Of a stretch of 64,000 bases of DNA, positions 1-8,577 are shown in pieces. The notes under the pieces are model-generated. The model did not search any database. It saw nothing but the letters and a program-made list of their open reading frames with translations, and was not told the DNA's origin. The stretch comes from Vibrio spartinae (GTDB lineage: Bacteria > Pseudomonadota > Gammaproteobacteria > Enterobacterales > Vibrionaceae): positions 2,657,001 to 2,721,000 of the forward strand of contig NZ_AP024907.1 of assembly GCF_024347135.1 (NCBI RefSeq). The letters are read 5' to 3'. The translations under genes were made by a program, and so were the position numbers. Numbering within the stretch: the first letter of the stretch is position 1; each line of letters opens with the position of its first letter.

Positions 1-1237
1 GTCTGATGCCTCTTTGTATACGCCAGTCACCAGCCAAAAATCGAATTTCCCACTGTCTTATCCGATGACAGCAAAATCGTTTATGGAAAGACATGGTCTG
101 TTTAATCGGGACGACTATCTCAAGCGTCTGCACGAAAAACAGACCCACAAATCGGTACTGGTTAACTATCCGTTAGAGCCAATCAAATTTGATCGCCGGA
201 TTAACCCACTCAATATTCTGGTCGTGAGTGTCAACAACTTACGTGCCGATATGCTCAGCAAAAAATATATGCCGATGGCGACAACTTTCGCCGAAGACAA
301 TCTAAACTTCAGTAATCATTACAGTTCCAGTAATGACATGTTTGGTATTTTCGGACTATTTTATGGCCTGCCCAGCAGCTATGCATCGAGCATAAAAGTC
401 CAAGGCACATTGCCGGTTCTGCTCGATACTCTGGAAAATCAGAAATACAACTTTGGGCTTTTCAGTGGCAATAACTTCAGCGATCCACTCTATGCTGAGA
501 CCATATTCAGAGGATTGCCGTTAAACCACACCCCATTTACGAAAGACGCCAGCAGAGATGAACAAACGATTGATAACTGGTCAAAATGGGTTGCGAATCA
601 ATCAGGACGCTGGTTCAGCTATTTAGAACTGACGACGGTTCAGGAGTTTGATGCCCCGAAGAACTCATTCGGAAAATCCACACAAGACAAACTCAAAAAT
701 AACTATGAGTTATCGGTTGAAGCTGCGGACCATGAGATTGGACAACTGATTAAGAAAGCGTATGAGATGGGATTAATGGACTCAACCATTGTTGTCATTA
801 CATCCAACCATGGCACTGAGTTTAATGAAACCAACACCAACAGTTGGGGCTCCAATACCAACTACAGTCAGTATCAGCTGAAAGTACCGATGATTATCCA
901 CTGGCCGGGCAAAGTCGCCGCCGATTATACCCAGCGCACCAGCCACCTCGATTTTTCAGTGACACTGTTGCAAGATTTACTCGGTGTTTCTTCAAATCCG
1001 CATGACTACAGTAGCGGTCAGAACTTGTTTGACGAAAATAAAAGACGTTGGATTTTAGCAGGAGATGCCCGGGAATTAGCTCTAGTGACCAAGAATCAAA
1101 CAACTGTCATTGATAAGTTTGGTAATTTCAAAGTCTTTGACAACAATTATCATCGATTGCCTGATACCAATCCAACGCTACCGGTGCTCATGCAAGGGTT
1201 AACCGAACTGAAACGTTTCTATAGCAAAGACAATTAA
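1..1237 (+). CDS. yejM: YejM/PbgA-like inner-membrane sulfatase-fold protein, 3' part only
   Basis: The reading frame is open from the left edge of the window, so only about the last 411 residues are present; the N-terminal membrane segments typical of this family lie outside. The visible part is a sulfatase/alkaline-phosphatase fold: a first core strand with the motif NILVVSVNNLRAD and, later, VVITSNHGTEF, where true sulfatases and LtaS-type enzymes have metal ligands. In enterics YejM (PbgA/LapC) is an essential inner-membrane regulator that controls LPS synthesis through LapB/FtsH-LpxC. The order yejM followed by tRNA-Pro matches enteric chromosomes and supports the call. Whether this copy has enzymatic activity cannot be told from the sequence. 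Confidence 0.85.
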   Translation, partial: SDASLYTPVTSQKSNFPLSYPMTAKSFMERHGLFNRDDYLKRLHEKQTHKSVLVNYPLEPIKFDRRINPLNILVVSVNNLRADMLSKKYMPMATTFAEDNLNFSNHYSSSNDMFGIFGLFYGLPSSYASSIKVQGTLPVLLDTLENQKYNFGLFSGNNFSDPLYAETIFRGLPLNHTPFTKDASRDEQTIDNWSKWVANQSGRWFSYLELTTVQEFDAPKNSFGKSTQDKLKNNYELSVEAADHEIGQLIKKAYEMGLMDSTIVVITSNHGTEFNETNTNSWGSNTNYSQYQLKVPMIIHWPGKVAADYTQRTSHLDFSVTLLQDLLGVSSNPHDYSSGQNLFDENKRRWILAGDARELALVTKNQTTVIDKFGNFKVFDNNYHRLPDTNPTLPVLMQGLTELKRFYSKDN

Positions 1238-1290
1238 ATCAACCTATTGCTCTTGACTCGTTTCGTTAAAGGCGTTAGATTACAAGCCAT

Positions 1291-1367
1291 CGGACTGTAG
1301 CGCAGCTTGGTAGCGCACCGTCATGGGGTGTCGGGGGTCGGAGGTTCAAATCCTCTCAGTCCGACCA
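1291..1367 (+). tRNA. proL: tRNA-Pro (anticodon GGG)
   Basis: A 77-nt cloverleaf with 7-bp acceptor stem (CGGACTG/CAGTCCG), D-arm GCGC..GCGC, anticodon loop ATGGGGT giving GGG, T-arm with GGTTCAAATCC, and an encoded CCA end. It closely resembles enteric proL. Its 3' half (from 1320) is the integration site of the prophage, whose attL half restores the gene, so the tRNA stays intact. Confidence 0.97.
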
Positions 1368-1374
1368 TACACCT
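1320..1374. repeat. attL, 55-bp core repeat inside tRNA-Pro
   Basis: Identical over 55 bp to 44982-45036. It starts in the anticodon stem of tRNA-Pro and runs 7 bp past the CCA end. Sequences diverge immediately outside on both sides, which defines the repeat ends. The integrase gene starts about 110 bp further in, the usual arrangement for tRNA-targeting phages. Confidence 0.95.
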
Positions 1375-1376
1375 TT

Positions 1377-1407
1377 AGCCCGTAATTCATAGAGTTACGG
1401 GCTTTTT
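1377..1407 (+). terminator. intrinsic terminator after tRNA-Pro, supplied by the prophage
   Basis: Perfect 9-bp stem AGCCCGTAA / TTACGGGCT with a 9-nt loop followed by TTTTT. It sits just inside the element, so it replaces the native tRNA terminator that now lies beyond attR (45038). Confidence 0.85.
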
Positions 1408-1482
1408 AATACCCTCAAAACACTCTAGAAAATCCCCTCGGTTCCAAAATGGTTCCAATACGGTTCCAAAACTCTCCTTTCT

Positions 1483-2658
1483 TTACCGACGAATTCCTAT
1501 CTCTGCGGCTGGTACTTGAACCCAGTGAATATGTCCCGCTTTATAGATAGCGGTACTCTTAGAATCAGTGTGAGCAGCCCTAGCCTGAGGATCATAACCA
1601 GCTTGATCATAAAGGTGGATACTCAATCCCCGAATTTCATGAAATGTCGGTCGCTGATTTGCCGGCAGATGTTTTTTGACTCCGGCAGCATCACGATAAT
1701 ATGAAAACTGACGGCTCAGATACTTCTTATTGATCTGTGTAATGTGATCACAATAGTGACTCATCTCATTACTCTGCCGCTCCGGAATACGGTGAACAAG
1801 ATATGGCGACGGTAAACCATCACTCTTGCTCTCTTCAATAATTTTTAAGAGAGACCCTGTAACTGGAATGATCACTCGGCTAGCTTCTTTCTCCTTTACT
1901 TTTTGGCGGTGAATCTTCAGATAACCATAAACGACCAACTCACCTTCTTTTTCCGGCTGATCAAATGCCTCATAATCCCGATATTTCAACCGACAAATCT
2001 CATTCACAGCGTGGGTCGTTTCCAGTGACAGATCCATCGCAACACGCAACCAGGCCGGTGCCAGATTCCAAATCGCTTGATATTCCTGCAATGTTAATCG
2101 AGTCCGTTGCTTATTTTCCTTAGGCTTTCGTTTCTTCCTTCTTGCAGGATTATCCAGCATCACCGATTCATCTACGGCATAATCGAAAACCTTTTCCATA
2201 AAGGAGATCCAACGGTTATAAACATTGTTGGATTTACTGACCGCAAATTCATCTAAAACCAGATTGACTTCATCAATCCCGATAGAAATACCTCTGTGAT
2301 TCCCTAAAAGCGATTTGAGTTTTTTCACCTTGTTTTCAAAATCAGCAAATGTTCCTGGTGTGGGTTTCTCTTCTTGCTGATAGCGAGTCATGATCTGATT
2401 TAAAAACTGAGAAAAAGGTAATACAGCCTTACGATTCTGAGCCGATATGTTCGAGGTATTAATCGGGTGAGAAAGTTCCGGATCAACCCGGTAGGTCGCA
2501 TTGTACCGACGGGCCAGAGCAATTGCTTTGGATTTATCCCGCCCTAAAGACTTCCATGAATCATCTACGCGTCGGAATACATATCCTTTATTACCTTTAA
2601 AATAGAGACCTTCCGGAAGGTCTCTGTATTTCTTACTTCTTGGTCTCGGCACGGTCAC
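1483..2658 (-). CDS. int: phage tyrosine integrase (attL-adjacent)
   Basis: 391-residue protein with a phage-integrase layout: basic N-terminal arm-binding part, SAM-like core-binding domain at about 85-185, catalytic domain at about 190-380. Visible catalytic elements are the beta-strand lysine region (HRQKVKEKEASRV), HEIRG for the HxxR box, AHTD for the second histidine box, and AIYKAG carrying the nucleophilic Tyr. The stretch where the first catalytic Arg is expected reads TTHAVNEICRLK, so that Arg is not in its usual place (see findings). Position next to tRNA-Pro and attL, with the xis-like gene directly upstream, says it is the integrase for this prophage. Last gene of the minus-strand early operon. 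Confidence 0.9.
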   Translation of the reverse strand: MTVPRPRSKKYRDLPEGLYFKGNKGYVFRRVDDSWKSLGRDKSKAIALARRYNATYRVDPELSHPINTSNISAQNRKAVLPFSQFLNQIMTRYQQEEKPTPGTFADFENKVKKLKSLLGNHRGISIGIDEVNLVLDEFAVSKSNNVYNRWISFMEKVFDYAVDESVMLDNPARRKKRKPKENKQRTRLTLQEYQAIWNLAPAWLRVAMDLSLETTHAVNEICRLKYRDYEAFDQPEKEGELVVYGYLKIHRQKVKEKEASRVIIPVTGSLLKIIEESKSDGLPSPYLVHRIPERQSNEMSHYCDHITQINKKYLSRQFSYYRDAAGVKKHLPANQRPTFHEIRGLSIHLYDQAGYDPQARAAHTDSKSTAIYKAGHIHWVQVPAAEIGIRR

Positions 2659-2669
2659 CTCTTCACAAC

Positions 2670-2864
2670 TTAGTGCTGTAGCAAGTCATCCAGCATAGAA
2701 TCACCAGTAGCCTGCTTTTCTCTTTCAACATCTACATAATAAGTGCGACCTATTCGTTTACCTGGCAACGTACCTAAATCAATTTCTCTACGGCATGTAC
2801 GTACATCAGGAGCCTGGCCTTCAGAAAACCGAGTCTCGCGCCATTTACTCAGCTTTATCAACAT
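2670..2864 (-). CDS. xis: excisionase-like small DNA-binding protein
   Basis: 64-residue protein with a winged-helix/MerR-like pattern: LSKWRETRF, then CRREIDLGTLPGKRIGRTYYVD, as in phage excisionases that end with a short wing-type hairpin. It lies 11 bp upstream of int in the same direction, the classic xis-int pair. Likely bends attachment-site DNA and directs Int to excision. The call rests on motif style, size and position. Confidence 0.75.
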   Translation of the reverse strand: MLIKLSKWRETRFSEGQAPDVRTCRREIDLGTLPGKRIGRTYYVDVEREKQATGDSMLDDLLQH

Positions 2865-2952
2865 AATAATACCCCGTACTGCTCATAAAATCAGCAGCAT
2901 TAAAAATGAAGATGGTTGCTGCCCGTGAGTTGCCGCTCACGAACAGCCTTTC

Positions 2953-2981
2953 GTTGGAGCCGAAAGCATAGTTTTACCGTC
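2953..2981. repeat. intergenic early-operon motif, copy 1
   Basis: GTTGGAGCCGAAAGCATAG followed shortly by TTACCG; a near copy (17 of the first 19 bases) is at 9123-9150. Read on the transcribed minus strand it is flanked by short hairpins (CTTTCG..CGAAAG and CGTGAG..CTCACG at 2930-2970). Both copies sit in gaps of the minus-strand early operon. Function unknown; could be an RNA processing or binding site. Confidence 0.5.
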
Positions 2982-2992
2982 TTACCGACGAC

Positions 2993-3496
2993 CTATGCAG
3001 CATTACCCTGAGATAAAAACGAATGTCCGACACGCTGAGCCCACTGAGCATCGGCGGTCAGTCTGGCAATCTGCCGTTCAATCACGAAAATTTGTATCGG
3101 GTCTTCGCATTTATCTTTCTTCATTTCCAGCTCTGTCACAGCTCTTGTCAAAGATGAGATCATGCGAGAAAAATAAGAACCGTTTTCTAGCGCTAAATGA
3201 ACAATAGCTTCATCTCGTACCTGAGGAATATTCGGTGCTGAATCGGCTACCGCCTGAAGCTCGGACTCTCCGGATGGCGTTAATTGGTACACTTTCTTAT
3301 CCGGTTTCCCTGACTGAGGAACAACTTCACATGTTACATAACCAGAGGAATCCAGTTTTCCTAACTCTCGGTATACTTGTTGATGACTTGCCGGCCAATA
3401 CTTTTCTTTTACCAATTTGCATAAATCATAGCCAGACATTCGCTGTTCCTTTAGTTGGCTCATTAACAAAATGGGTAAATTTGATAGTTTCATCAT
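2993..3496 (-). CDS. PadR-family transcriptional regulator
   Basis: 167 residues. The N-terminal 90 residues show the PadR winged helix: LPILLMSQLKEQRMSGYDLC, then SHQQVYRELGKLDSSGYV and the wing PDKKVYQLTPSGESEL. The C-terminal half is helical and probably dimerises (PadR-C/Vir-like). Lies 7 bp downstream of the HNH gene in the early operon, so probably a phage regulator of lytic or host genes. No operator is recognisable. Confidence 0.85.
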   Translation of the reverse strand: MMKLSNLPILLMSQLKEQRMSGYDLCKLVKEKYWPASHQQVYRELGKLDSSGYVTCEVVPQSGKPDKKVYQLTPSGESELQAVADSAPNIPQVRDEAIVHLALENGSYFSRMISSLTRAVTELEMKKDKCEDPIQIFVIERQIARLTADAQWAQRVGHSFLSQGNAA

Positions 3497-3502
3497 GGTT
3501 CC

Positions 3503-4129
3503 TTAGTTCATTCGTTTAGATTTACTTGCTTCGAACATTGCGACTTCAAGTTCAGCAATCATCCGGCCAGTTTCTTTCAACTCATCCGGAAGATTATTGA
3601 CGTCACGTTTATTCATCCTCAGATTGACCGATTTAGAGACACATACCAGATTGTCGATGTCACAATTGCGGTTATCACCGTCTTTAAAACGGATGATGTG
3701 GCCACGAGGAATCACACCATTGTGTTGTTCCCAGACAACATGATGCTTAGGCCGATATCTCGTACTTGCCCCTGTATATGGGTTGGGCTCATTGACTTTG
3801 ATCAGGATGTGTCCATCTTTAGCACAAAATCGTTCATGTCCGATCGGCTTCAGGTTCTTAGGTACTTGTCCTTTCTGAAACGATCCTGAGTTTGATGTTG
3901 TGGCTCCTTTTATTCCCGTATTCCACGGTTTTGAACCTTTTTCAAAATGACCGGTTCGACCGGAGAAAAAACCATATCGTTTACAGGTGCCCGCAATTGC
4001 TTTCTCACCAATATCGGTACCAAAACGGTGATTAAACAATACTGTCAACTCCCGGCGTGCTCTCTGACAGTTTTCACTTAGAAACAGCTTTTCCTCCTCT
4101 GTATAAATGTGAGTCTTTCCTTTAGGCAT
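3503..4129 (-). CDS. HNH endonuclease
   Basis: 208 residues. The C-terminal half has an HNH nuclease core: KHHVVWEQHNGVIPRGHII, then RFKDGDNRNCDIDNLVCV, giving the H..N..N pattern of intron- and phage-type HNH_3 enzymes. The N-terminal part (YTEEEKLFLSENCQ..) looks like a helix-turn-helix DNA-binding segment, and a middle segment (GTGIKGATTSNSGSF-like) resembles NUMOD-type linkers in freestanding homing endonucleases. Overlaps the 78-residue gene upstream by 8 bp. Could be a homing nuclease or a packaging/recombination accessory nuclease. Confidence 0.85.
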   Translation of the reverse strand: MPKGKTHIYTEEEKLFLSENCQRARRELTVLFNHRFGTDIGEKAIAGTCKRYGFFSGRTGHFEKGSKPWNTGIKGATTSNSGSFQKGQVPKNLKPIGHERFCAKDGHILIKVNEPNPYTGASTRYRPKHHVVWEQHNGVIPRGHIIRFKDGDNRNCDIDNLVCVSKSVNLRMNKRDVNNLPDELKETGRMIAELEVAMFEASKSKRMN

Positions 4130-4358
4130 CTCTTTTATCCTCCATCATAGGAACATCATATTTACCAGCATATTCAGCTTTAAACTTCGCACCATCCAAA
4201 ACCAATGAAGCATTGCTAACAATCTGATTTGAAACTGACGAGATAGCCTTACTTCTTTCGATCTCCCTCTTTAATTCTTCATTGCTTAATGATTCATCAC
4301 TTAAACGTTCCAATTGAGCGAAAAGGTGATTATTCAGATCAACTAACTGGTTTTTCAT
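4122..4358 (-). CDS. small early phage protein, unknown
   Basis: 78 residues, helical and charged, with no motif I recognise. It overlaps the HNH gene by 8 bp and follows the primase gene by about 10 bp, so it is co-transcribed and probably translated. No signal peptide or membrane segment. Confidence 0.6.
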   Translation of the reverse strand: MKNQLVDLNNHLFAQLERLSDESLSNEELKREIERSKAISSVSNQIVSNASLVLDGAKFKAEYAGKYDVPMMEDKRDA

Positions 4359-4368
4359 TACATAATCC

Positions 4369-7131
4369 TTATTGGTTAGTTTCTTTTTCTCTCACATCCT
4401 CCGGAACCGTTGGAAACAGGCCAAACTCGCGCAGGTTCTCAACTCCCAGAGCAACAAAATTAGCAACTCGCTTACCATTGATCGTCTTCTCATACCCATC
4501 TTTCATGACGACATTGGCCCCCTTCAGTTGTTTTTTCAGAACACGATCAGACTTCACCGGCAAACTATCGAATTTCGCTTTCAACGCTGGGCTTTGACTA
4601 ATGTGTTGCATGATGTGACTTGTACGTATCAGCAAACACAGCTCGCCATCAATCCATTCAAAAGCGTACGGGTGGCGAAAATGTCCGGCATCCATCTCGC
4701 CCAGAATCAATTCAAGGATCCACACCCACGGCTCACGTTCGGCACTGGTTTCACTGATATGAAGATTCATCTCAGCAACCAGATCATTAATAAAATGCCC
4801 GTAGTTCGTTGCGACACCGGTAAACTCGCACAACAGTTTCCATGCCAGTAACAGACAGGCGTAGTTATCCCGCATCCGGTTGGCTCCGTTATCATCAGGC
4901 TTGGCCATACAATGCTTATTGAGGTATTGAATACATTCCCGGTATGCCCGCTTGATCTGCGGACGAGAAAAATTAGTCAGATAATGAATCCAGTTTTTGA
5001 CCGGGAAACGAGGTAACTCATCAGGGATCAACTCACCTTTACGACCGGTTAAATCTGAGCGAACCAATTTACCGAGTAACGACTGAACCGGCACATCCTC
5101 ACCGGCCAACAGCACCGGAGCAACACTGAGAAATTCCGTCATATCCGTGCCACGCCGTGTAATTGTATACTGGTAGCTTTCCTGAAGCTGGGCGACTGCT
5201 TTATCAATGATTCCTTGCCCTTGAGCACTCAGCTCTTCCCAACCGACCGGGTGAGAAGTATGAGAAATCGATGTCAGTAAGCGAAACTCTGTTTTCAGGC
5301 TCTGTCCGGAGAACATGGTAAAAGCGATCGTTCTTTCCAATGCTTTAATCAGTGTGGATTTACCGGAGCCTTTATCAGACTGGAGCGTATAGTGTGGCCA
5401 CAATCCGAGAAATGTCTTCAGATGTGTACCAAGCCCCCAGACCAAAAGCATCAATGCCGCATTCTGTTTAAAAGTGGCATGATATGCCTCAATCACCCGA
5501 GTCCCTTGTTCCGGAGTCCCGGAAGGGAACTGTAAATTATGATACGGACACTGCTGTACCGGGTCGGTGAAATAACAATCCGGCCCTTCATTCAGAATCG
5601 CCTGACCGTTATGCCAGGCTAACCCGACGAAGTTCACCGCATTGCGTTCACCGATATGTGTCGCCCGCTCCAGAATCGAAATCATTCTGGAAAATCTGCC
5701 CGGGTTAAAAATGCCGCCGCCAACCCGACGCCAGACATCAATGTTATAAAGCTGCTCTCGTTTGAGAACAAAACGGGTCAGTTCATAAGGGGAATCCGGA
5801 GTCTGAAGTGTTGCTGAATAGACCTTAGTTGGTTGAAGATCTGCTTCTCCGGTCATTGCCGACTGAGCTGAAGAAATCGTCACTTTGGATAAACCGGCAA
5901 TCCGGAAGCTACACACATCCTGCGGGATCTTCTGCTCTCCTTCTTCCTCATTCGTGACAATCTTCAGATAACTGGTGAAGTCCGGTTTGACCCGGTAGAG
6001 CCAATACAAATACTGATCATGTTCCGGTAAAGGAAGACGTTTGAACTGACTGTTTTCAAATTCACCTTCCTGGCCGAATACCAACCAGGGTTCGTGATGC
6101 AACAACATATATTTAGTCAAGTCCGGGCCATGTTTCTTCAGATAGTCATTCACATCGTTGAGGTCATCCCATTTACCATTGGCCTGATTAACCAGAAAAC
6201 AGGGAATATTCAAGGCGGTACACCGCTCATGAACAATCCAGGATGCTTCCGGCCCCGGGCGATGGCCTTTTCTCGGCCCTTTTTCAATCGGAGCGTCGTT
6301 ATCAAAACAACAAATCACTTTTTTCCCACGGAGAAAGCGCCAGTCGATATCCTCAACAGCCAGCCCACGGGTTGCAATCGCGGTTGTCGTTCCTTTTCCC
6401 GTACCATTCGGATCAAAAGCAGTGATCGCAGAAAAGGTATTGATAGCGGACTCGACGACAATCACCGTTTTGGCTCGCCTCAGAGCCAGAGGGTCCGGTA
6501 CATACGGATAGCCTCGCTTCTCTCCCTGAGCCTTAGTTTTCAAATCCCCATTCAAAGCCGGATCAAAGAAACGGTAATCAATGCCGACAACTTCTCCGGA
6601 GAATAAACACCGGGTCGGGAAACTGACAGCCGGACCACCATAGCCCAGATCACCCGGGGACTTTTCCGGATTGGTCCAGTCACTGAAACCAAATGCTCCA
6701 CGCTTTTGCAGATAATCGATCACCGCTTCAGGAATACCACGCTGATCAATCAGATAGGCCCGAGCATCGTTGGCAACTGCAAACTGCTTATCGGCCAACC
6801 ATTCCAACTGTGTTTTGTGCTGAATCGGCAACGGGGCCACTTCATCACGAGGTAAATCATATTCATCATGTAAGAACTTCATCGCTTCGCTGGCATCATC
6901 GGCACGGCCACAGTAAAGCACCAAGTCAATGCAGCTTCCCCGTTCTCCGGTCGCGTGGTCTTTCCACATCATGTAACCGGCTTGCTCAGCATGAAAGACG
7001 CTAACACTCGGATGCGTGTCTTTGCGATTCGGCGCTCTATAATTACCATCCGGATCCGGTCGCTCCATTCCCAGGCGGTGAGCCAAGTCATGTAAATCAA
7101 TTATCTCTTTGAGTTTTTCTGCGGACGCCAT
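4369..7131 (-). CDS. phage primase-helicase (CHC2/TOPRIM-like N-terminus plus P-loop ATPase)
   Basis: 920 residues from the ATG at 7131, chosen because GGAGG lies 8 nt upstream; an earlier ATG at 7161 is in frame. The first 100 residues resemble a DNA-primase zinc/fold domain (GNYRAPNRKDTHPSVSVF ... GSCIDLVLY). Residues about 150-340 include a TOPRIM-like segment (VIVVESAINTF, VICCFDNDAP). The C-terminal half has Walker [14 protein letters not shown] and a helicase-type ATPase in the style of DUF927/D5-like phage replication proteins. Such fused proteins prime and unwind DNA at the phage origin. Largest early gene, so likely the replication initiator of this prophage. Confidence 0.85.
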   Translation of the reverse strand: MASAEKLKEIIDLHDLAHRLGMERPDPDGNYRAPNRKDTHPSVSVFHAEQAGYMMWKDHATGERGSCIDLVLYCGRADDASEAMKFLHDEYDLPRDEVAPLPIQHKTQLEWLADKQFAVANDARAYLIDQRGIPEAVIDYLQKRGAFGFSDWTNPEKSPGDLGYGGPAVSFPTRCLFSGEVVGIDYRFFDPALNGDLKTKAQGEKRGYPYVPDPLALRRAKTVIVVESAINTFSAITAFDPNGTGKGTTTAIATRGLAVEDIDWRFLRGKKVICCFDNDAPIEKGPRKGHRPGPEASWIVHERCTALNIPCFLVNQANGKWDDLNDVNDYLKKHGPDLTKYMLLHHEPWLVFGQEGEFENSQFKRLPLPEHDQYLYWLYRVKPDFTSYLKIVTNEEEGEQKIPQDVCSFRIAGLSKVTISSAQSAMTGEADLQPTKVYSATLQTPDSPYELTRFVLKREQLYNIDVWRRVGGGIFNPGRFSRMISILERATHIGERNAVNFVGLAWHNGQAILNEGPDCYFTDPVQQCPYHNLQFPSGTPEQGTRVIEAYHATFKQNAALMLLVWGLGTHLKTFLGLWPHYTLQSDKGSGKSTLIKALERTIAFTMFSGQSLKTEFRLLTSISHTSHPVGWEELSAQGQGIIDKAVAQLQESYQYTITRRGTDMTEFLSVAPVLLAGEDVPVQSLLGKLVRSDLTGRKGELIPDELPRFPVKNWIHYLTNFSRPQIKRAYRECIQYLNKHCMAKPDDNGANRMRDNYACLLLAWKLLCEFTGVATNYGHFINDLVAEMNLHISETSAEREPWVWILELILGEMDAGHFRHPYAFEWIDGELCLLIRTSHIMQHISQSPALKAKFDSLPVKSDRVLKKQLKGANVVMKDGYEKTINGKRVANFVALGVENLREFGLFPTVPEDVREKETNQ

Positions 7132-7390
7132 ACAGCGAGCCTCCAATATCTTTGAGATCAACCCCGATACCTACCGGGCCAAATAACGCTTCTAATCGAG
7201 ATTTAAACTGCCGGAGTTCATCTGATTTCAGCAAATCAGCGATTTCCGGGTAATTGGTCCGGATATGAGCCCAGACCAACTTTTTCTTTTCTGCCGGCAG
7301 TTCGCTTAAAATGACAAACGGCTCTTGTTTTCGAGTGATGCACAGCTCGGAATACCAGGGCGGATTGCCTTTATCCGATTCTGGCTTCAT
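7097..7390 (-). CDS. small early phage protein, unknown
   Basis: 97 residues with an acidic/aromatic start (PPWYSELCITRKQEPF) and a helical centre; no recognised domain. Overlaps the next downstream gene (primase, start 7131) by 35 bp and the upstream gene by 4 bp (ATGA), a tight translational coupling typical of a real phage operon gene. Confidence 0.65.
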   Translation of the reverse strand: MKPESDKGNPPWYSELCITRKQEPFVILSELPAEKKKLVWAHIRTNYPEIADLLKSDELRQFKSRLEALFGPVGIGVDLKDIGGSLYGVRRKTQRDN

Positions 7391-7689
7391 CGCGTACTCC
7401 CCAGATGAATCAGTGCGACCCGCTTGTTAGGCCGGATTTGATAGCAGGTCCATACGGAATGCTCATTCAGTATGTTCAGGAACGGCTGCACATACTCTGT
7501 CGGTACACCACCGTTAACCTTCCACAACAGAATGATGCCCGGCGTCACTTCCAGACGCAGCGCAACAAATTCGATCACCTGTTGCTCACTCGCCTTGTTA
7601 TTGAACAAGTGAAGATTGATATTTCTGAGTGCGGCTTTCAGTGCCTTACGCCGCAACATACTCAATGTTTGTGCCATCAAATCAGCCAT
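7387..7689 (-). CDS. small early phage protein, unknown
   Basis: 100 residues from the ATG at 7689, chosen because it overlaps the stop of the 69-residue gene by 8 bp (ATGGCTGA). Basic helical N-terminus (MLRRKALKAALRNINLHLF) and a C-terminal beta-rich part. No recognised family. Confidence 0.6.
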   Translation of the reverse strand: MADLMAQTLSMLRRKALKAALRNINLHLFNNKASEQQVIEFVALRLEVTPGIILLWKVNGGVPTEYVQPFLNILNEHSVWTCYQIRPNKRVALIHLGSTR

Positions 7690-7891
7690 AACGTCCTCCG
7701 GTTGAAAACACCGCAACCCGACGGTCTTTATCCATGATCAGCGATCCTGCACCGAGCATGCGGATAATCACTTTCGCCCCTTGCGATTCACTGCCTAAAA
7801 CTAATGTCATTTCATCTAATGCCCCGGGAATGCTGATACATTCCCCACGCTGCAACTGCTCGGCAGGTTTATGCCCGATTAACGAAAACAT
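7682..7891 (-). CDS. small early phage protein, unknown
   Basis: 69 residues from the ATG at 7891, which overlaps the end of the recombinase gene by 13 bp. The sequence is short, beta-rich (GECISIPG, EMTLVLG, AKVIIRML, RRVAVFSTGG). It faintly recalls small CsrA/Com-size regulators but I see no convincing match. Overlaps on both sides argue that it is translated. Confidence 0.55.
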   Translation of the reverse strand: MFSLIGHKPAEQLQRGECISIPGALDEMTLVLGSESQGAKVIIRMLGAGSLIMDKDRRVAVFSTGGRYG

Positions 7892-8550
7892 GTGCTGGCC
7901 TCCCGCATGGATGCAATCAAGGCTTCCCGATCCGGTCGGGTATAGACAGACGTCGTGCTGATATTGGTATGACCGAGTACCGCCTGTACCCGGCGCAATG
8001 CCTCCGCGGGGGTCGTTGTCCGTTCCAGATAACGTTTCGCCCAGGTATGACGCAACCAGTGCGGTGTCCCTTCCGGCACTTCGGCCAGCCGGCACCATTT
8101 CGTAAAGCGATCCTGAAAACTGCGCCGGCTCATTCCCTGACGGTTACGGCTGAGAAATAAAGGCCGCTCCATTCTGGGAAGATCCCACTCCCAGCCCTGA
8201 CTCATTTTCTGGTGTAACTTCAACAGTTGCCTCAAAGCCGATTCCGCTGATTTGTTTAACGCGATCGGATGACGTTTCTGATTTTTCGCATTGGCACAGT
8301 CATAAACCAAATAGCCCTCGGCCAGACTTTGCTCAGCATCTCCGACCGTCAGCCCCGTCATCGGCAGATCCAATCTTTTCGCCTTCACTGCATCCGGCCC
8401 GGCCAGAATACCGAGACGAATCGCAGTTTCTCGCATCAGCAGCATCCAGTAATAATCCCGCTTGGCGTAATCGCCGTATGTTTCTCTGACGGTTTTGAAC
8501 AGGCGTTTTTCTTCCTGCTCTGAAAAGTAATGAAGGAATAATTCTGACAT
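7879..8550 (-). CDS. second tyrosine recombinase, catalytic domain only
   Basis: 223 residues, mostly the catalytic domain of a lambda-integrase-family enzyme: RETAIRLGIL (first Arg), NAKNQKRHPIAL (beta-hairpin Lys), HWLRHTWAKR (HxxR), LGHTNISTTSVYT (His and nucleophile Tyr). All catalytic residues seem present, but the N-terminal arm- and core-binding region is very short compared with ordinary integrases (300-400 residues). It sits in the early operon right after the CII-like gene rather than at an att site. May resolve replication intermediates or act on DNA other than attP. Confidence 0.85.
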   Translation of the reverse strand: MSELFLHYFSEQEEKRLFKTVRETYGDYAKRDYYWMLLMRETAIRLGILAGPDAVKAKRLDLPMTGLTVGDAEQSLAEGYLVYDCANAKNQKRHPIALNKSAESALRQLLKLHQKMSQGWEWDLPRMERPLFLSRNRQGMSRRSFQDRFTKWCRLAEVPEGTPHWLRHTWAKRYLERTTTPAEALRRVQAVLGHTNISTTSVYTRPDREALIASMREASTCFR

Positions 8551-8577
8551 GGCATACCTCCCCGGCTTCGCCTGAAT

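Noticed and set aside
4372..4851. Long plus-strand frame opposite the primase gene (and others at 6094-6606, 7405-7737, 8779-9060)
   Set aside because: They lie wholly inside strong minus-strand genes, lack ribosome sites and give no recognisable protein; shadows of the coding strand.
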